DNA of 64,000 nt, taken from Agaricus subrufescens (lineage: Eukaryota; Basidiomycota; Agaricomycetes; Agaricales; Agaricaceae). Shown here piece by piece: positions 9,973-20,669 of the stretch (the first letter of the stretch is position 1; each line of letters begins with the position of its first letter). A program made the translations under genes and the position numbers. The DNA is taken from positions 2,043,894 through 2,107,893 of the forward strand of contig CM057063.1 in the NCBI GenBank assembly GCA_029945375.1. Direction: 5' to 3'. The notes under the pieces are model-generated. The model was given only the letters and a program-made list of their open reading frames with translations, made no database searches and was not told the origin of the DNA.

Positions 9973-10795
9973 CAGGGATACATTCATTTACGAGTACATC
10001 GGCGGCGTTGTCAGCCCAAATCCGTTCAAGAAGCGCATGCGCAAGTATGGTCAAGAGGGAACACGGCATTTCTACTTTATGATGCTTCAAAAGGACAAAG
10101 TCAGTACGCTTTCCGTATATACATTAATGGCTTCTCATTGAATGACCAAAGTTCATCGATGCGACTAGGAATGGCGGAATCGGTCGATTCGCGAACCATA
10201 GCTGTAATCCCAACTGTTACGTGGCTAAACGGACAGTTGATGACAAAGTGCGTATAAGGATATTTTCTAAACGGCTGATCGAGAAGCATGAAGAGTTGAC
10301 ATTCAACTATAATGTGGATTGATATGAGTGAGTCGTCGAATTATCCTGTTAATCCCCTTTCCGATTTATTTATTTTCCATCGGTACAGTCACCAAGCACA
10401 AACATGCTTTTGTGGGGAGCCCAATTGTGTCGGATCTATCGGCGGTAAAACGCAGACAGACTTCGCAGCGATGGATGACCTTTGTCTTGATGGTAAGCCT
10501 TGTAATCGTTGTGAATACTTTCGCAATAAGTTTAAGGAATTTGTAGCTCTTGGTAGACGAGCTTACTGAGCTTGTGGGCACGAAGAAAAAGAGAGGCAAG
10601 AAGATTGACGATCCAGATTTCCTGGTAATTATCACTCTTGCTACGTCCGCGCTTTGCTAACTTTACCTGCAGCCGATGTTGAAGCCAGTCGCAGAAAAAG
10701 ACATTCCTAAAGTTGTGCAAGCCATTCTCCAAACGACAACTCGAAAGATGCTGTCTAAGATGATTCCAACTCGTATAAGAGCAAGTTGCCTATAG
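9973..10795 (+). pseudogene. SET2: SET2 histone H3K36 methyltransferase fragment
   Basis: Exons recover most of the SET and post-SET domains. TFIYEYIGGVVSPNPFKKRM leads to RHFYFMMLQKDK (ends 10099). After an intron, [20 protein letters not shown] (from 10152) carries the NHSCNPN cofactor-binding motif, then [10 protein letters not shown]. After another intron the post-SET cysteines appear in [19 protein letters not shown]. Last come KKKRGKKIDDPDF and KDIPKVVQAI, matching the region after post-SET. A TGA at 10320-10322 replaces the Arg expected after NVD, which fits a CGA-to-TGA change. The AWS domain and the start of the SET domain are absent, as is the long C-terminal half. Set2 normally methylates H3K36 during elongation; this copy cannot make a full enzyme. 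Confidence 0.85.
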
Positions 10796-10865
10796 CCAAC
10801 TAGATGGTCCGGGCTCAACCGGGTCACTGTACATTACAGAAGGCCAGGCCACTCTGGGGCAACTG

Positions 10866-12640
10866 GTGCCACTCACCACTAGCCAACGCCAGAACCGGGC
10901 CGCCCTCCGCCTGTCCTGTACCACTTCCTTCCCGTCCCCCGCTCTCTTCCTGCCCGCCCTCTCGTTCCTCCACCACCCTACGACTTGTCAGCGGGACCGC
11001 CTGTCGTCCAATCTCATGGCCTCTGGCCCCCCGAGAGGCAGCGACCACGATTCCATCCTCGTGCCTCCCAAATTTCCCTACAACAGGGAATCCGTTCTCC
11101 CAGCCTCTGGCGACTCGGTAATCTCCTTCCGCTCCGACTCCAAATACTCCTCTGGCATGCAGGGCACCCAGCGAGGCCTTGTCGCGTACCCCTATGACCC
11201 TGTACTCAATGAGCTTGACGCTCCAGACAAGGAAGACTTTCTCCACGATCCCTCACGAAAAGGCGGCCTGGGAAGCCGAAAATCCACATTTCCGTGGAGA
11301 GGCATTATGAATGTCTCTGTCCTCCTTGGCCTCATCCTTGCCCTTCTCGCCCCCTCTGTGTCCTACCCGGTCTTGCGAATTTTCTGTGAACGAGGAACGA
11401 TTCTATCGTTGGTAATATACGCGCCAACAACACAGGTAAATCATACATCGCCTCCCGCAATCCCTTCTCAATGTTTGTTTACAGGACAATTGCCTGCCCT
11501 ATTCCGGCTCCTGGGCCCTATCAATCGTGACACTCCCAAAGAAGCACAGTCTCATATTGGTTTCGGCGGTAAAGAATACGAGCTCGTCTTCTCCGACGAG
11601 TTCAACCAGGACGGCAGGTCGTTCTGTCCCAGCGACGGCCCCTTCTGGTAAGCTACTGAGCTCTGGTACGGCCAAAGAGGGGATTCAGAGTGGTATGACC
11701 CGCAACAACGCACCACTCGTGATGGTGCTCTCGCCATAACCCTTGATTCCGCTGACACTCTTCAACCCCACCTCACTCCTGGTCAGTACTTCTTTCTCTT
11801 GTCGATAACCCCTCCTTTGTTAACGGCATCACAGGTTTGACGGTTCCATTCACTCCCGCTGACAATCACAACTTGAATTATCGCAGTGGGATGCTTCAAT
11901 CATGGAACAAATTCTGCTTTACTCAAGGTTCCATCAAAGTCGAAGTCGTCTTCCTGGGATCAGACGAAAATTCAAAAGGATACGTCAGTCCCCTCTTCCT
12001 CCTACCCTGTTAGCCTTTAAGCTGACCATATGTCAATAGTGGCCTGGCGCCTGGACAATGGGAAACTCCAATGGAATGTCGATGGGAAACCGTCGTATAA
12101 GATGGAGGCTTCCGCTGTAGGGGTGGATCCCGAGGCTCAGGGGGGTTCAGGCTCGGGTAGAGGTTGATACTTGTTGAGCCCATGCCCATCGTTTTGAACT
12201 TGGGGTACATCAACGTCCTAACGCTATTCGTGACATGATTCTGACCCTCCGCGTCCGCCCTTAACAGCAAATTGGCAAGAGATTGACCTGTCGACGCTAT
12301 TATTCCCCGCCGAAATCCTGATTAATTATGCCAGGGTTTATCAGAGGAAAGGACTCGATCAACACAGGCTGTGATCCTAAGGATTTCCCGGCCGCGAATT
12401 ACATCGCGAGTCATATTGATGCTTATGAAGGTGAGTCGTTGTTCTTGCTTCGTCAGTTGTTCTTTGCGATTGTCTTGTACTTGTGGGACTATGTCTTCCT
12501 TCGGCGCCGCCTTGCCATCACCCGGCCTCACCACACGTTCGATGTCGGAAGCAATTCTTCGTTTCCTAGTTGGACAATCTTCATGATACTCCTTCCCTTA
12601 CTGTTTACCCAATAAACTCACTAACATTTTTGTTATGTCC
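10866..12640 (+). pseudogene. KRE6: KRE6/SKN1 beta-1,6-glucan synthesis protein, internally deleted
   Basis: The N-terminal part has a cytosolic Ser/Pro-rich tail, a membrane anchor (IMNVSVLLGLILALLAPSVS, near 11307-11366) and the lumenal GH16-like domain start YELVFSDEFNQDGRSF. A TAA at 11649-11651 breaks the frame just after GPFW, yet ELWYGQRGDSEWYDPQQ continues in the same frame. Later exons read NYRSGMLQSWNKFCFTQGSI and YWPGAWTMGN. The next segment is already near the domain's end (LQWNVDGKPSYKMEASAV, then DLSTLLFPAEILINYARVYQ and YIASHIDAYE). The middle of the glucanase-like domain, about 150 codons by comparison with the family, is therefore missing. Intact proteins act in the secretory pathway in cell-wall glucan assembly. 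Confidence 0.85.
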
Positions 12641-12874
12641 AGACCGAAATGCCCGGTGTGGTCTTATGTGAAGCTCTACGGTGGGTCATGCTAGTACCGC
12701 ATATACGCCCCACAGACATTTTATCTTACAACATCCCTTATCCTCATTGCTCATCCAGAACAATCATTCGGGGTCACTCTTCGTCCTTTTACTATCTAGA
12801 GATCAGCGCGCTGCTTTTTAAAAAACTTCCCGGCCCCAGCTACTTTTCTTTATGGATGCGGTAGTCTCTTTCCG

Positions 12875-13057
12875 CATACCTCTATGACCCTGTACTCGAT
12901 GAGCTTGACGCCCCAGACGAGGAAGAGTTTCTCCATGGTCTTTCACCAAAAGGTGGCCGGGGAGGCCGAAATCCACATTTTTGCAGAAGAGGCATCCTGA
13001 ATGCCTCCGTCCTCCTTGCCCTTTGTGTTGTATCCAGTCTTGTGATTTTTCCATGAC
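12875..13057 (+). pseudogene. KRE6: Second KRE6 piece (N-terminal/membrane segment)
   Basis: Bases 12880-13050 repeat 11187-11380 with divergence. Both read about YDPVLxELDAPDxExFLH, then a Gly/Arg stretch, then the start of the membrane anchor (GILNASVLLAL). The copy stops soon after (VIFP, TGA). It follows the 3' end of the larger KRE6 pseudogene in the same orientation, so it looks like the remnant of a tandem duplication. Confidence 0.75.
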
Positions 13058-13945
13058 CGAGAGAGGATTTCCCCCGTGCCCATTACCAAGATTGCGGATT
13101 ATCTGGTCCGTCCTAGTGGTGGGTGGCCTGCCGCGCCCACTCTATCACGTGTATCATGTTGGTTTCCAAGCAGCCGCCGCAGGCTAGTTGCCGCCTGCCA
13201 CCAGGCCCCGCTGATTGGCAATGTTGCACTACCAGGTCCAGCCCTCCGCACCGCCAGCACTCCACTTTCGCATTTGCCAGTTGCATGTTACAGATTACGA
13301 TATTTAATAATACATTTATAATACATTTGTAATGGTAACATAGTATTTGTATGGGATACAGCCTAATTGAATCCATCCTCCTCTTCACCTCCATCCCCGA
13401 ACTTCCGTAAACTACCAACCATTCATTTTGCGGACTTGAGGTCAAAGAAACTCTCTAGGAACTCTTGCTGTGCAGCGATGCCCTGATGAACCCACGCGAG
13501 CATATCGCATTTAATTGTGTGCGTAAAATTCTATAGGTTGGAGAAGGCCAGACGGACCTCCACGCGTTAAAGCAGTGAGGAAGGGTTCTGACGGTATGGC
13601 TTGACGTGTCTCGGAGAGGTTAGTCAAAGCCTCGCTAAAGTAAAGTTAGCTGAGGCAAAGTCAGTTGGGTGTGGACAGCACGCACGTCAACAGTTCGGGA
13701 CGTTTCCGCAGCCTTCAAATCGCTTCTCGTAAAGTCAATGTAACCTCAATGAGCATCTCACGACCGATTTGACGGAACTTGCTCGACGTCCACCGCAACA
13801 GTTTTTTGTACCTATGTTCTCGGTAGGATGAAGTGGCCATCATTATGTCCATACTGCGCGTTCGGGTGAGAAACTGCTAGGGCATTGGCAGATAATGAGG
13901 GGCTTACCCAGCTCAAGTTGGACCATCCTCTCCCGCCACTAAAAC
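13058..13945. other. No gene seen
   Basis: Only short frames without family motifs occur. A short A/T-rich repeat (ataatacatttataatacatt) lies near 13302-13330. No splice pattern or known domain was recognised. Confidence 0.4.
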
Positions 13946-14575
13946 CTAACAATTGTCCCTGATCTTCTCTGTCTTGTCCACCGTCCGGAAGAAAAGTGTT
14001 CCAATCGGAGTCTCTCTAGATAAGTTAACGATGCTTATTTCTTGCTCAGTGAGGGTGAATTCTGAAAGGAACAATTCGACGATTGATTTTTTATCTTCGA
14101 CTTCTTTTCTACGACGCCGTGAGTTAGAGAGATGAGAAGGAAGGAGGAAAAACACACCTTTCCTCCCCTAAGCTACCGGCACACTCAAGTAGCGTCCGGC
14201 CTGACTTCCGTGTCAACCCTAACTGAGTCTCTGCCCTGTCGCAATCCGACTTCATAGTTTCAAGATGAACTTGCAACTGAATGTCTATACATATGTTGCT
14301 CAGCAGAGGATACATATGCTCAGAGAGAAAGAAACACACACTTGATCAATTTCTCCCAATGCCTTCAAAAACTGCCGGTTTCCTTCAGCAAGCTTCTTCC
14401 CCATATCTCTCCGCAAATGTTTGCGTGCACGTGGAGTGATTTCCCCAGGAATCAGCTCGACGAGCAGTTGATGCAGAACCAGATTCGACTACCAGTTGTG
14501 TCGTTCTCAATCTCTTCTTTGTCTTCATCAAGTCTGGCAGGTTCTTTTCCTTTAATAGACAATGGAGCACGAGTC
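13946..14575 (-). pseudogene. COG6: COG6 fragment (copy 2, inverted)
   Basis: On the minus strand the order is ITPRARKHLRRDMGKKLAEG, KALGEIDQ, an intron, LETMKSDCDRAETQLGL, a TLLECAGSLGEER segment, an intron, then KKSIVELFLSEFTLTEQE and FFRTVDKTEKIRDNC. This is the conserved N-terminal helical region of Cog6 and contains the whole segment present at 4145-4546, plus more on both sides. The frame is broken between the Lys/Arg-rich start and the preceding DKEEIENDTTGS stretch. It is directly preceded by a PDR transporter fragment, with which it shares an open frame (14452-14784). Confidence 0.75.
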
Positions 14576-15352
14576 TTTGCAGCAAAGCAGGCGGTTTTGT
14601 CTACGGTAAGAGTAGGGAAAAGGATATCGTCCTCAGGACAATTGAACGTCTCCTCGTAAACGTTCGTGGATTTCAGTAGGAGAGAATGAATCATTGTGAA
14701 CTTGACCGGTAACACCATGGTATTCGGAACGATGACTGGCGAGAATTTTGAGAAAAGTTGTAAGTCCTGATCCTGGGCGACCAAGGACGACCATAAAGAA
14801 GGGATTGAGGGATAAGAAAAGACTTACCAAGCATCTTGCCCGGCCGAACAACCTCTACAAAGTTAGAGAAGATACTTCGCAAATGCGGGGGCCTGATGGA
14901 TTGTGTGCCGCGAATTATGTTCAGCGGGTTGAAGTTAGGACCCAGAGTCATTTGGCGACTCTCCAACGTACCAAGACCGGTTACATCAAGACCCCGAAAG
15001 AGAACGCCGAGCTGGCGTGTCTTGATCTCCGCCTCCTCTTCCCTGATAACACCTTTAACAGACAATGGGACAGCATAGAACACACAACACTCACTTTCTC
15101 ACAGGTGTTTCTCAAAATCAAACTGATCTCCTACTTGTAATGCCTCATTGGGTGCTACATCTTCTCGCTCCTGCTCTTCTTCAGAATGCAAAGGCACGCC
15201 TTTAGACTTAGGGACTTTGATAGTTGACGAACGCCCCCAGGGTCAAAGTAGTCTATATCAACGTGACTCCACACCCTGCACAAAGTATCCAAACAGTCTT
15301 CGTCGTCTTCACCTGTTAAGACGCGATCATGGCGAGGTGGTATACCTGTCAA
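14576..15352 (-). pseudogene. PDR-type (ABCG) ABC transporter fragment, N-terminal domain
   Basis: Minus-strand pieces match the N-terminal cytosolic part of fungal pleiotropic-drug-resistance transporters: VDIDYFDPGGVRQLSKSLSL, then KTRQLGVLFRGLDVTGLGT and QMTLGPNFNPLNIIRG. After an intron comes the first Walker A, VVLGRPGSGLTTFLKILASH, then VTGQVHNDSF and PEDDILFPTLTVDKT. In this family the first Walker A often has Cys for Lys; here the position is Leu. The reading ends at FAAKTRAP, about one tenth of a normal 1400-1500-residue protein, where it joins COG6-like sequence. Both halves of the transporter's membrane region are absent. Confidence 0.85.
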
Positions 15353-16092
15353 AGGAGACCCTTTGTGTCTAGCTGTAGTAGGTTAAGAGCTGGACCGCTG
15401 GTCATCCGGTCTGGGTTGAGACGGAATTGGGATGGGCCCGCATCATTATTGAGCATCTTGCAAGGAGAAACGTAGATGTTCGAGTTCTAGCCTATAGTCG
15501 GAACCAGTGGGGCTCACGAGCTGTGAAACAGTCCATATTTCAACGAGAGGAGAATGGTGGTAAGAACACACTCGAATCCTGCTCGAATTTATCTGCGCCC
15601 ATATCAGGCCCATATTACCAAACCCGGAGTGGGCCGGCTCCAAAGTTAGCCGAGTCCCGGCTGCGGTGGCCCACACATTGGCACCGACAAAGACGGCGGG
15701 ACTCGGGCCGTCACTTCAGTCCATTTTTCCCCCGTTTTTCGGATTATCTGTGCGTATTGCATATACAAATGTGTGTTGTAATCTAACTTGAATCTCACAA
15801 AACTCATTGTCTGCAGGAAACAACTTCCTTTGACTACTCATAGCAGGTTCAAAACGCTTGGAGCGTTCTAATCCCTGCCCACCGCTGCTGTTTAAAGTAT
15901 TTTCTATCAACTGTCATCATGGCTGTCGTTTGACGGCTGTTTTCTCGCCATGCGTTAACATACGTAACAGGCAGCGGCACCCTCGCAACAGGAAGATTCT
16001 ACTGGTACCTCAACTCAGGTCCGGCATACCACTCGAGTGCGAAACAAACACAACGTCCACCATAACCATGGACACCGCTTTCCCATGCAGAA
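15353..16092. other. Intergenic, no gene seen
   Basis: It lies upstream of the minus-strand transporter fragment and of the plus-strand GUT2 fragment. It has short frames only. It may hold remnants of both promoters, but nothing specific can be pointed to. Confidence 0.4.
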
Positions 16093-16832
16093 ATGCTAAC
16101 GGAAGTGCGCAAATCCGGTGAACAAACTGGAGAAGAATTCGATTTGTTGATTGGTGGTGGTGGTGCTACCGGTGCTGGTGTCGCTGCCGCTAGCAGAGGG
16201 TTGAAAGTCGCTTTGGTGGAGCGTGACGACTTTGGTTCTGGTGAGTTTCCGGACATTCAGCCAGTGATTCTTCCATATCATAATAAACCTCTTTTCAAGG
16301 CACATCGTCGAAATCGACAAAACTCGTTCATGGAGGTGTTTGGTACCTTCAAAAAGCTGTATTTGAGCTGGACTACGACTAATATAAACTCGTTCGCGAG
16401 GCACTCTAAGAACGTCGGATGTTCCTCGAGACGGGCCCCCAATTATCCAACATGCTGCCGATCATGTTACCCATTTATATACAAGTATTGGTAGGTTCCT
16501 TACTACTTGGTTGGATGCAGGCTGTATGATATTCTGGCGGGTATATAAAATATGGAAACTTCGTATGTTATGAGCAAAGGGGAGGCATTGGAGACCTTTC
16601 CTATGCTCAAAAGCGACGGTTTGATTGATGTGGTTGTATCCTACGATCGTATGCACCCCCTTTTTTGTGAAATGAACAGGGAAACTTACGGAGGCATTAA
16701 TAGGTCAACACAACGACTCCTGAATGATGGATCATGATGAGCGCAGTCAAACACGGTGCAAAGGTTGCCAATTATTGCGAGGTTGCTGATCTCCACAAAA
16801 CCAGATCTAGAAAAATCGTATAACGGATAAGT
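16093..16832 (+). pseudogene. GUT2: GUT2 mitochondrial glycerol-3-phosphate dehydrogenase fragment
   Basis: The FAD-binding start is clear: EEFDLLIGGGGATGAGVAAA, then SRGLKVALVERDDFGSG, the Rossmann motif and the following strand-helix. After an intron (16241-16300) the expected Ser/Lys-rich FAD loop and YLQKAVFELDY region appears in one frame. The next family segments (PYYLVGCRLYDILAG, METSYVMSKGEALETFPMLK, SDGLIDVVVSYD, VKHGAKVANYCEVADLHK) are scattered over different frames with stops between them. The catalytic C-terminal half and any EF-hand part are absent. The intact enzyme feeds electrons from glycerol-3-phosphate to ubiquinone at the inner mitochondrial membrane. Confidence 0.85.
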
Positions 16833-17383
16833 TGAGGTTGGTTGGGAGTGATGGATGAAGTCGGAATATGTTTATCGGTTTGATTCAAGCTGTGAGCGTT
16901 CATCAATTTTTATCTTTTCACATCTATTAATTAATCATGTTCTTTTCAGTATGGTCTTGATACAGATGTAGCCCGACATTTGTCTGACAATTACGATGAT
17001 CGCGCATAGACAGTTTATGGACGTCCTGAACCTACTAGTGCAACTTGGTCTCTGCACAGAACACGTGACTGTCTACAATGTGGACCACTATGGTCCTGTC
17101 GATGTCAAATCTTGTATACCAGAGTTCTTCACGGTAGGAAACTTATGGGGTACCGTCCAAGGGAAGATTATCTGTCTCGTTGGCCCTCCTGGTGTGGGTA
17201 AGACGAGTACAGAAAAGAGCATAGCACGAGCCCTTGGAAGGCAAATTTTCAGGTTCAGTGTTGGCTGTTTAACGGATGTTGCCGAGATGAAAGGTCAGCA
17301 ACGGACATACGTCAGGTACGTATACTCCTTGTGCTTGCGGAGATACGTGGCTGACATATAATAGCGCACTACCAGGCAAGATT

Positions 17384-17467
17384 ATCCAGGCTATGAAACG
17401 TATTGGAACCGAGAATCCGCTCGTTATCCAGGCTATGAAACGTATTGGAACCGAGAATCCGCTCGTT
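17384..17467 (+). repeat. 42-bp perfect tandem duplication inside LON
   Basis: Two adjacent copies of a 42-base unit (17384-17425 and 17426-17467) are identical. Because 42 is divisible by three, it inserts 14 extra residues ([14 protein letters not shown]) without a frameshift, between the Walker A and Walker B regions. Confidence 0.95.
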
Positions 17468-17883
17468 ATCATTGACGAAGTGGACAAAATTGGACGTGGA
17501 ATCAATGGAGACCCCGCCAGCGCACTTTTAGAGATGCTGGATCCTGAATAAAACAACAGTCTCCTCAATCGTTAGTGATTATCCATTTCCCTCCCCCCTT
17601 TCAGTATACTCATGACATCTCCGATAGTATGGATGTTCCCGTTGATCTCTCGCGCGTACTTCTGGTGTGTACAACCAACAATCTCGATACCACACCCGCG
17701 TCGCTTCTCGATCGTATGGAAGTATTAGAAGCGTTGGGTTATGTGATCGAAGATCAAGCTGCTATTACTTCGAAATATCTGGGACCTCAGGCGAAGGAGG
17801 CTTCTGGCTTGGGAGGTGCTGATGTCTTAATTGACGATGCTGTTGTGGGCGCTTTAATCAAGTATTATTGTCGTGAAAGTGGA

Positions 17884-18265
17884 GTCGGGAATTTGAAGAA
17901 GCATATTGATAGGGTACGGTCTGGGCTCCATATATGCCACGTGTGTGTTGCTCAACTTTTTCTTGTCTAGATTTATCGGAAGGCGGCACTGAAACTTGTG
18001 GAAGATCTTGGTCAAGGGATGTTCCCTCTACAACGGCCGCTGCTACATCGACCACCAATGGTATAGCGTCCGGGGTCAGGAATTTGAAAAAGCATATTGA
18101 CAAGGTGCGATTTGTGTTCGATATACGTCGTGTGTGTTACTCAACTTTTTCTAATATCTAGATTTATCGGAAAGCGGCACTGAAAATTGTGGAAGATCTT
18201 GGCGAAGAGACGTTCCCCGAACCCAAGTCCCCCTCTGCATCTACCACAGATTATACAGCGACAAT
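17884..18265 (+). repeat. 191-bp tandem duplication spanning a LON exon-intron junction
   Basis: The segments beginning near aatttgaagaagcatattga (17890) and aatttgaaaaagcatattga (18081) are 191 bases apart. They share an exon end, a short intron with gtgtgtg...ctag and the next exon start. The unit is not a multiple of three. The copies differ at several sites, so this duplication is older than the 42-bp one. Confidence 0.85.
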
Positions 18266-18779
18266 ACCCTCGCCCACCTCCACTCCCATCAATGACGCTG
18301 ACTCCATACTCTCGCCCTCCTCTCCCTCACCACACAAGAGTCTCTCTAATGAGCCCATCAGCTCTCAGATTGTCGATGAACTCCTCAACCCAACAAAGAC
18401 AGTAACCACGGACGAAAGAAAACCTATGAAGATACCTGATTCGGTTTATATGAAGATAATGATCGAGAATCTGCAGGATTATGTTAGACTGTCAACCTAT
18501 CAGAAGGATAGGATATATATCACGCCTACACCGCCTGGTGTTTCGACTGGGTTAGGAGATTTGGGGAATGGGAGTGGTGCAGTAATGCCTGGTGAAGCAA
18601 TGGTACGCATTGATAATTGCGCCCAGTGCGAACCGTGCGGATATTGAAGAAATTGTGCCGGAGAGTGTGAAGGTCGGGGTCAAGTTTGTATATGTTGAGA
18701 AAGTGAGGGAAGTTTTGGAGGTGTTTGGCAAAGGAGAGAGTATTCGGAAGGTGTGGGACGAGAGGTGGTCGAGATGATG

Positions 18780-19335
18780 ACGATACCTCGAATAGATCTG
18801 GTGGGCTAGTCGCTCTGGATATATCACTTGTACATTACCTGTGTAGACGCGAAAATTAATTCATAGGGGCCTGTCGCTCGCACACTTTTGGGGGTTTGAT
18901 GTGGTGATAGATGGTGATCATGATCATTCATTGACCCTGTCCAACTTGTGATGCACATTGAAAACGTTAGGTGTACAGGCATCACACAAGCACTGTTAGC
19001 CGGCATAAGCATGACTGTGTGGAGCTGTGGTGACTTAATTTTTGTCATTGTCCGCAGGTACACTTCGATTGTGCCAAAGCAGAAGATCTACCAGGAATTC
19101 GTTGAGGCTTGAGCCCTTTGGCCAACCCTTGGCGGATAAAAATCTGTCATGCAAGATAACTGACACATAAGAGCTTTCAGGGTCATCAAACAATGATAGT
19201 CAAGCTACAGACTAAGTGAAAATGTATATAATAATAATGCGGTGTTTATAATGTGTACGTGCTAAGTGGAGATGAATCAAAGCACCAAAGAAATCAATCT
19301 GCAGGATCAAGAATAGTTGAGTGGATGAAAGGAAA
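18780..19335. other. Intergenic, no gene seen
   Basis: AT-rich sequence downstream of LON and of the convergent minus-strand gene; probably 3' flanks. Confidence 0.4.
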
Positions 19336-20171
19336 TTAATAGTGCTGAAAGTGGGTGTTGTAAGCGACTTCCTGAGGCTGCTCCCAAGAATAGTACTGCC
19401 ACTGCTGTGACGACATTTGGTAAGTTGGTTGCGTCGGTTGTACCGCAGCCCTCGGTTGTACCGCAGCCCTCCATTCCTGTGGCCGGATATAGTAGTCTAA
19501 GGACATATAGTCATGAGCAGTTGGCTGGGCGTTTGGATACGAGCAGGTGGTGGTAGAAGTCTCATATCCTACTGAGGAGGGTTGGATCGGGTCCGAAAGA
19601 TCAGGGTGATACTCTTCTTGGCATTTTGAAGGGGCAACATATTCTGGTGATATATTAGTTTGATAGTCCTGACCAAAATAAGGTTAAATACATACTACAG
19701 AAAAAGAAGCGAGTACATACCTGTGGCTCAGGGGTTTGTTCCTCCAATTCCCAAGCATCTTCCTTGGTACCCTCATACGAAAGCTCAGAAGCCTCGGGAG
19801 TACTGCTGGGAGAGCGACGAGAAGAACGTTTAGAACCCGATTTGTTATGGTGCCGAGGTTTAAACTGAGAAGGCATTTGACGACCAGTTATAAGAAAATG
19901 AACTGATCGAAATGGATCAATAAGAATGGTCAGCCCGAAAAAAGCAATCACCATGGCTTACTGTTATTATCTCGGCAAGTCTCTTTGATCTGTTGTAAGC
20001 GGCTTCCAACTTGTTTCTTGCTTTGCCTGCGACCAGTCGCCCATTTGACAAAGTCCGAAAGGAAATTATTGCGACCAATAAAACGGCCACGACCCCGCCG
20101 GTATCCCGTATGCAGTTGATACCTGTCAGAATATACCTGTAAACCTGTGAAAAAAAATCATCTGATGACAT
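19336..20171 (-). CDS. Small single-pass membrane protein, unrecognised
   Basis: Three minus-strand exons join in phase with GT-AG introns: 19962-20171, 19721-19864 and 19336-19668, giving 228 residues. I chose the ATG at 20171 (MSSDDFFSQVYRYILTG); an in-frame start at 20255 is possible. Exon 1 has one hydrophobic stretch, GGVVAVLLVAIISF, then a basic segment. Exon 2 is basic and Ser-rich (FKPRHHNKSGSKRSSRRSPS). Exon 3 is Pro/Gln/Tyr-rich with a short repeat (RAAVQPRAAVQP) and ends NTHFQHY. The layout suggests a membrane anchor with a disordered cytosolic tail. No family was recognised. The frame is undamaged, unlike the fragments to its left. Confidence 0.6.
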
Positions 20172-20255
20172 TGCGAGAACACGGGTAGAAGGCTCATTGA
20201 AGTGGGGCACCTGTCTGTGTTCGTATAGTTCTGTGGCTCTGGGATTTGTTTTCAT

Positions 20256-20669
20256 TTATTTTTCACCTCATGTTGTTCGGAGTTTTGTATTTTACCATAT
20301 TTTCCAGACCTTCGGTCTGGAGCGCTACGCGATCAGGCAGCGCTATATAAAACTTGATTTAAAAAAAAAAAAAAAGTCCACATCCGGATTCCGCGCTGAG
20401 CATTATCGGATCCCTTGTACATTTTTGCTGGCAATAGACAAATAAGTGATTCAACTGCATGGTTTTATCGTGTCCTGAGATCACACTATCCATCCACTCT
20501 CAACTGCATCCACTGTAGGGCAATCAGATATTGTACACCTTCGCTGCCTCAACTTTTCAGAGTCTCATTGATCTAGTTAGTTAATATCAAACGCATCCAG
20601 TGTGTATATGAAGCACCCTGATACGCCTACATGTTAAGCCTCTTCTCACACATTTCGCCAGATACTACA
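20256..20669. other. Intergenic, divergent promoter region
   Basis: It separates the minus-strand membrane-protein gene and a plus-strand gene. It contains an A15 run near 20361 and the inverted ccagaccttcggtctgg (20306-20322), a small hairpin. No coding frame. Confidence 0.4.

Larger units (their letters stand above)
16996..18777 (+). pseudogene. PIM1: Mitochondrial LON protease, protease domain deleted
   Basis: The AAA+ part is well preserved: Walker [41 protein letters not shown], Walker [21 protein letters not shown], then DVPVDLSRVLLVCTTNNLDT and GVGNLKKHID. A TAA (17549-17551) follows LLEMLDPE where Gln is usual. Bases 17384-17467 are two copies of a 42-bp unit, duplicating 14 residues in frame. 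A 191-bp tandem duplication (near 17884-18265) repeats an exon junction. After PTPPGVSTGLGDLGNGSGAV the sequence jumps to the last segment (APSANRADIEEIVPESVKVG). The whole Ser-Lys catalytic stretch is therefore missing. Intact Lon degrades misfolded matrix proteins. Confidence 0.88.

Noticed and set aside
9475..10257. 260-codon plus-strand open frame
   Set aside because: It crosses the end of the UPF0658-like fragment, a tandem repeat and the SET2 fragment in the wrong frame; no segment of it resembles a protein family.
19930..20450. tRNA or small RNA near the A-run at 20361
   Set aside because: The hairpin ccagacc...ggtctgg is isolated; no cloverleaf or Pol III box pair could be drawn.
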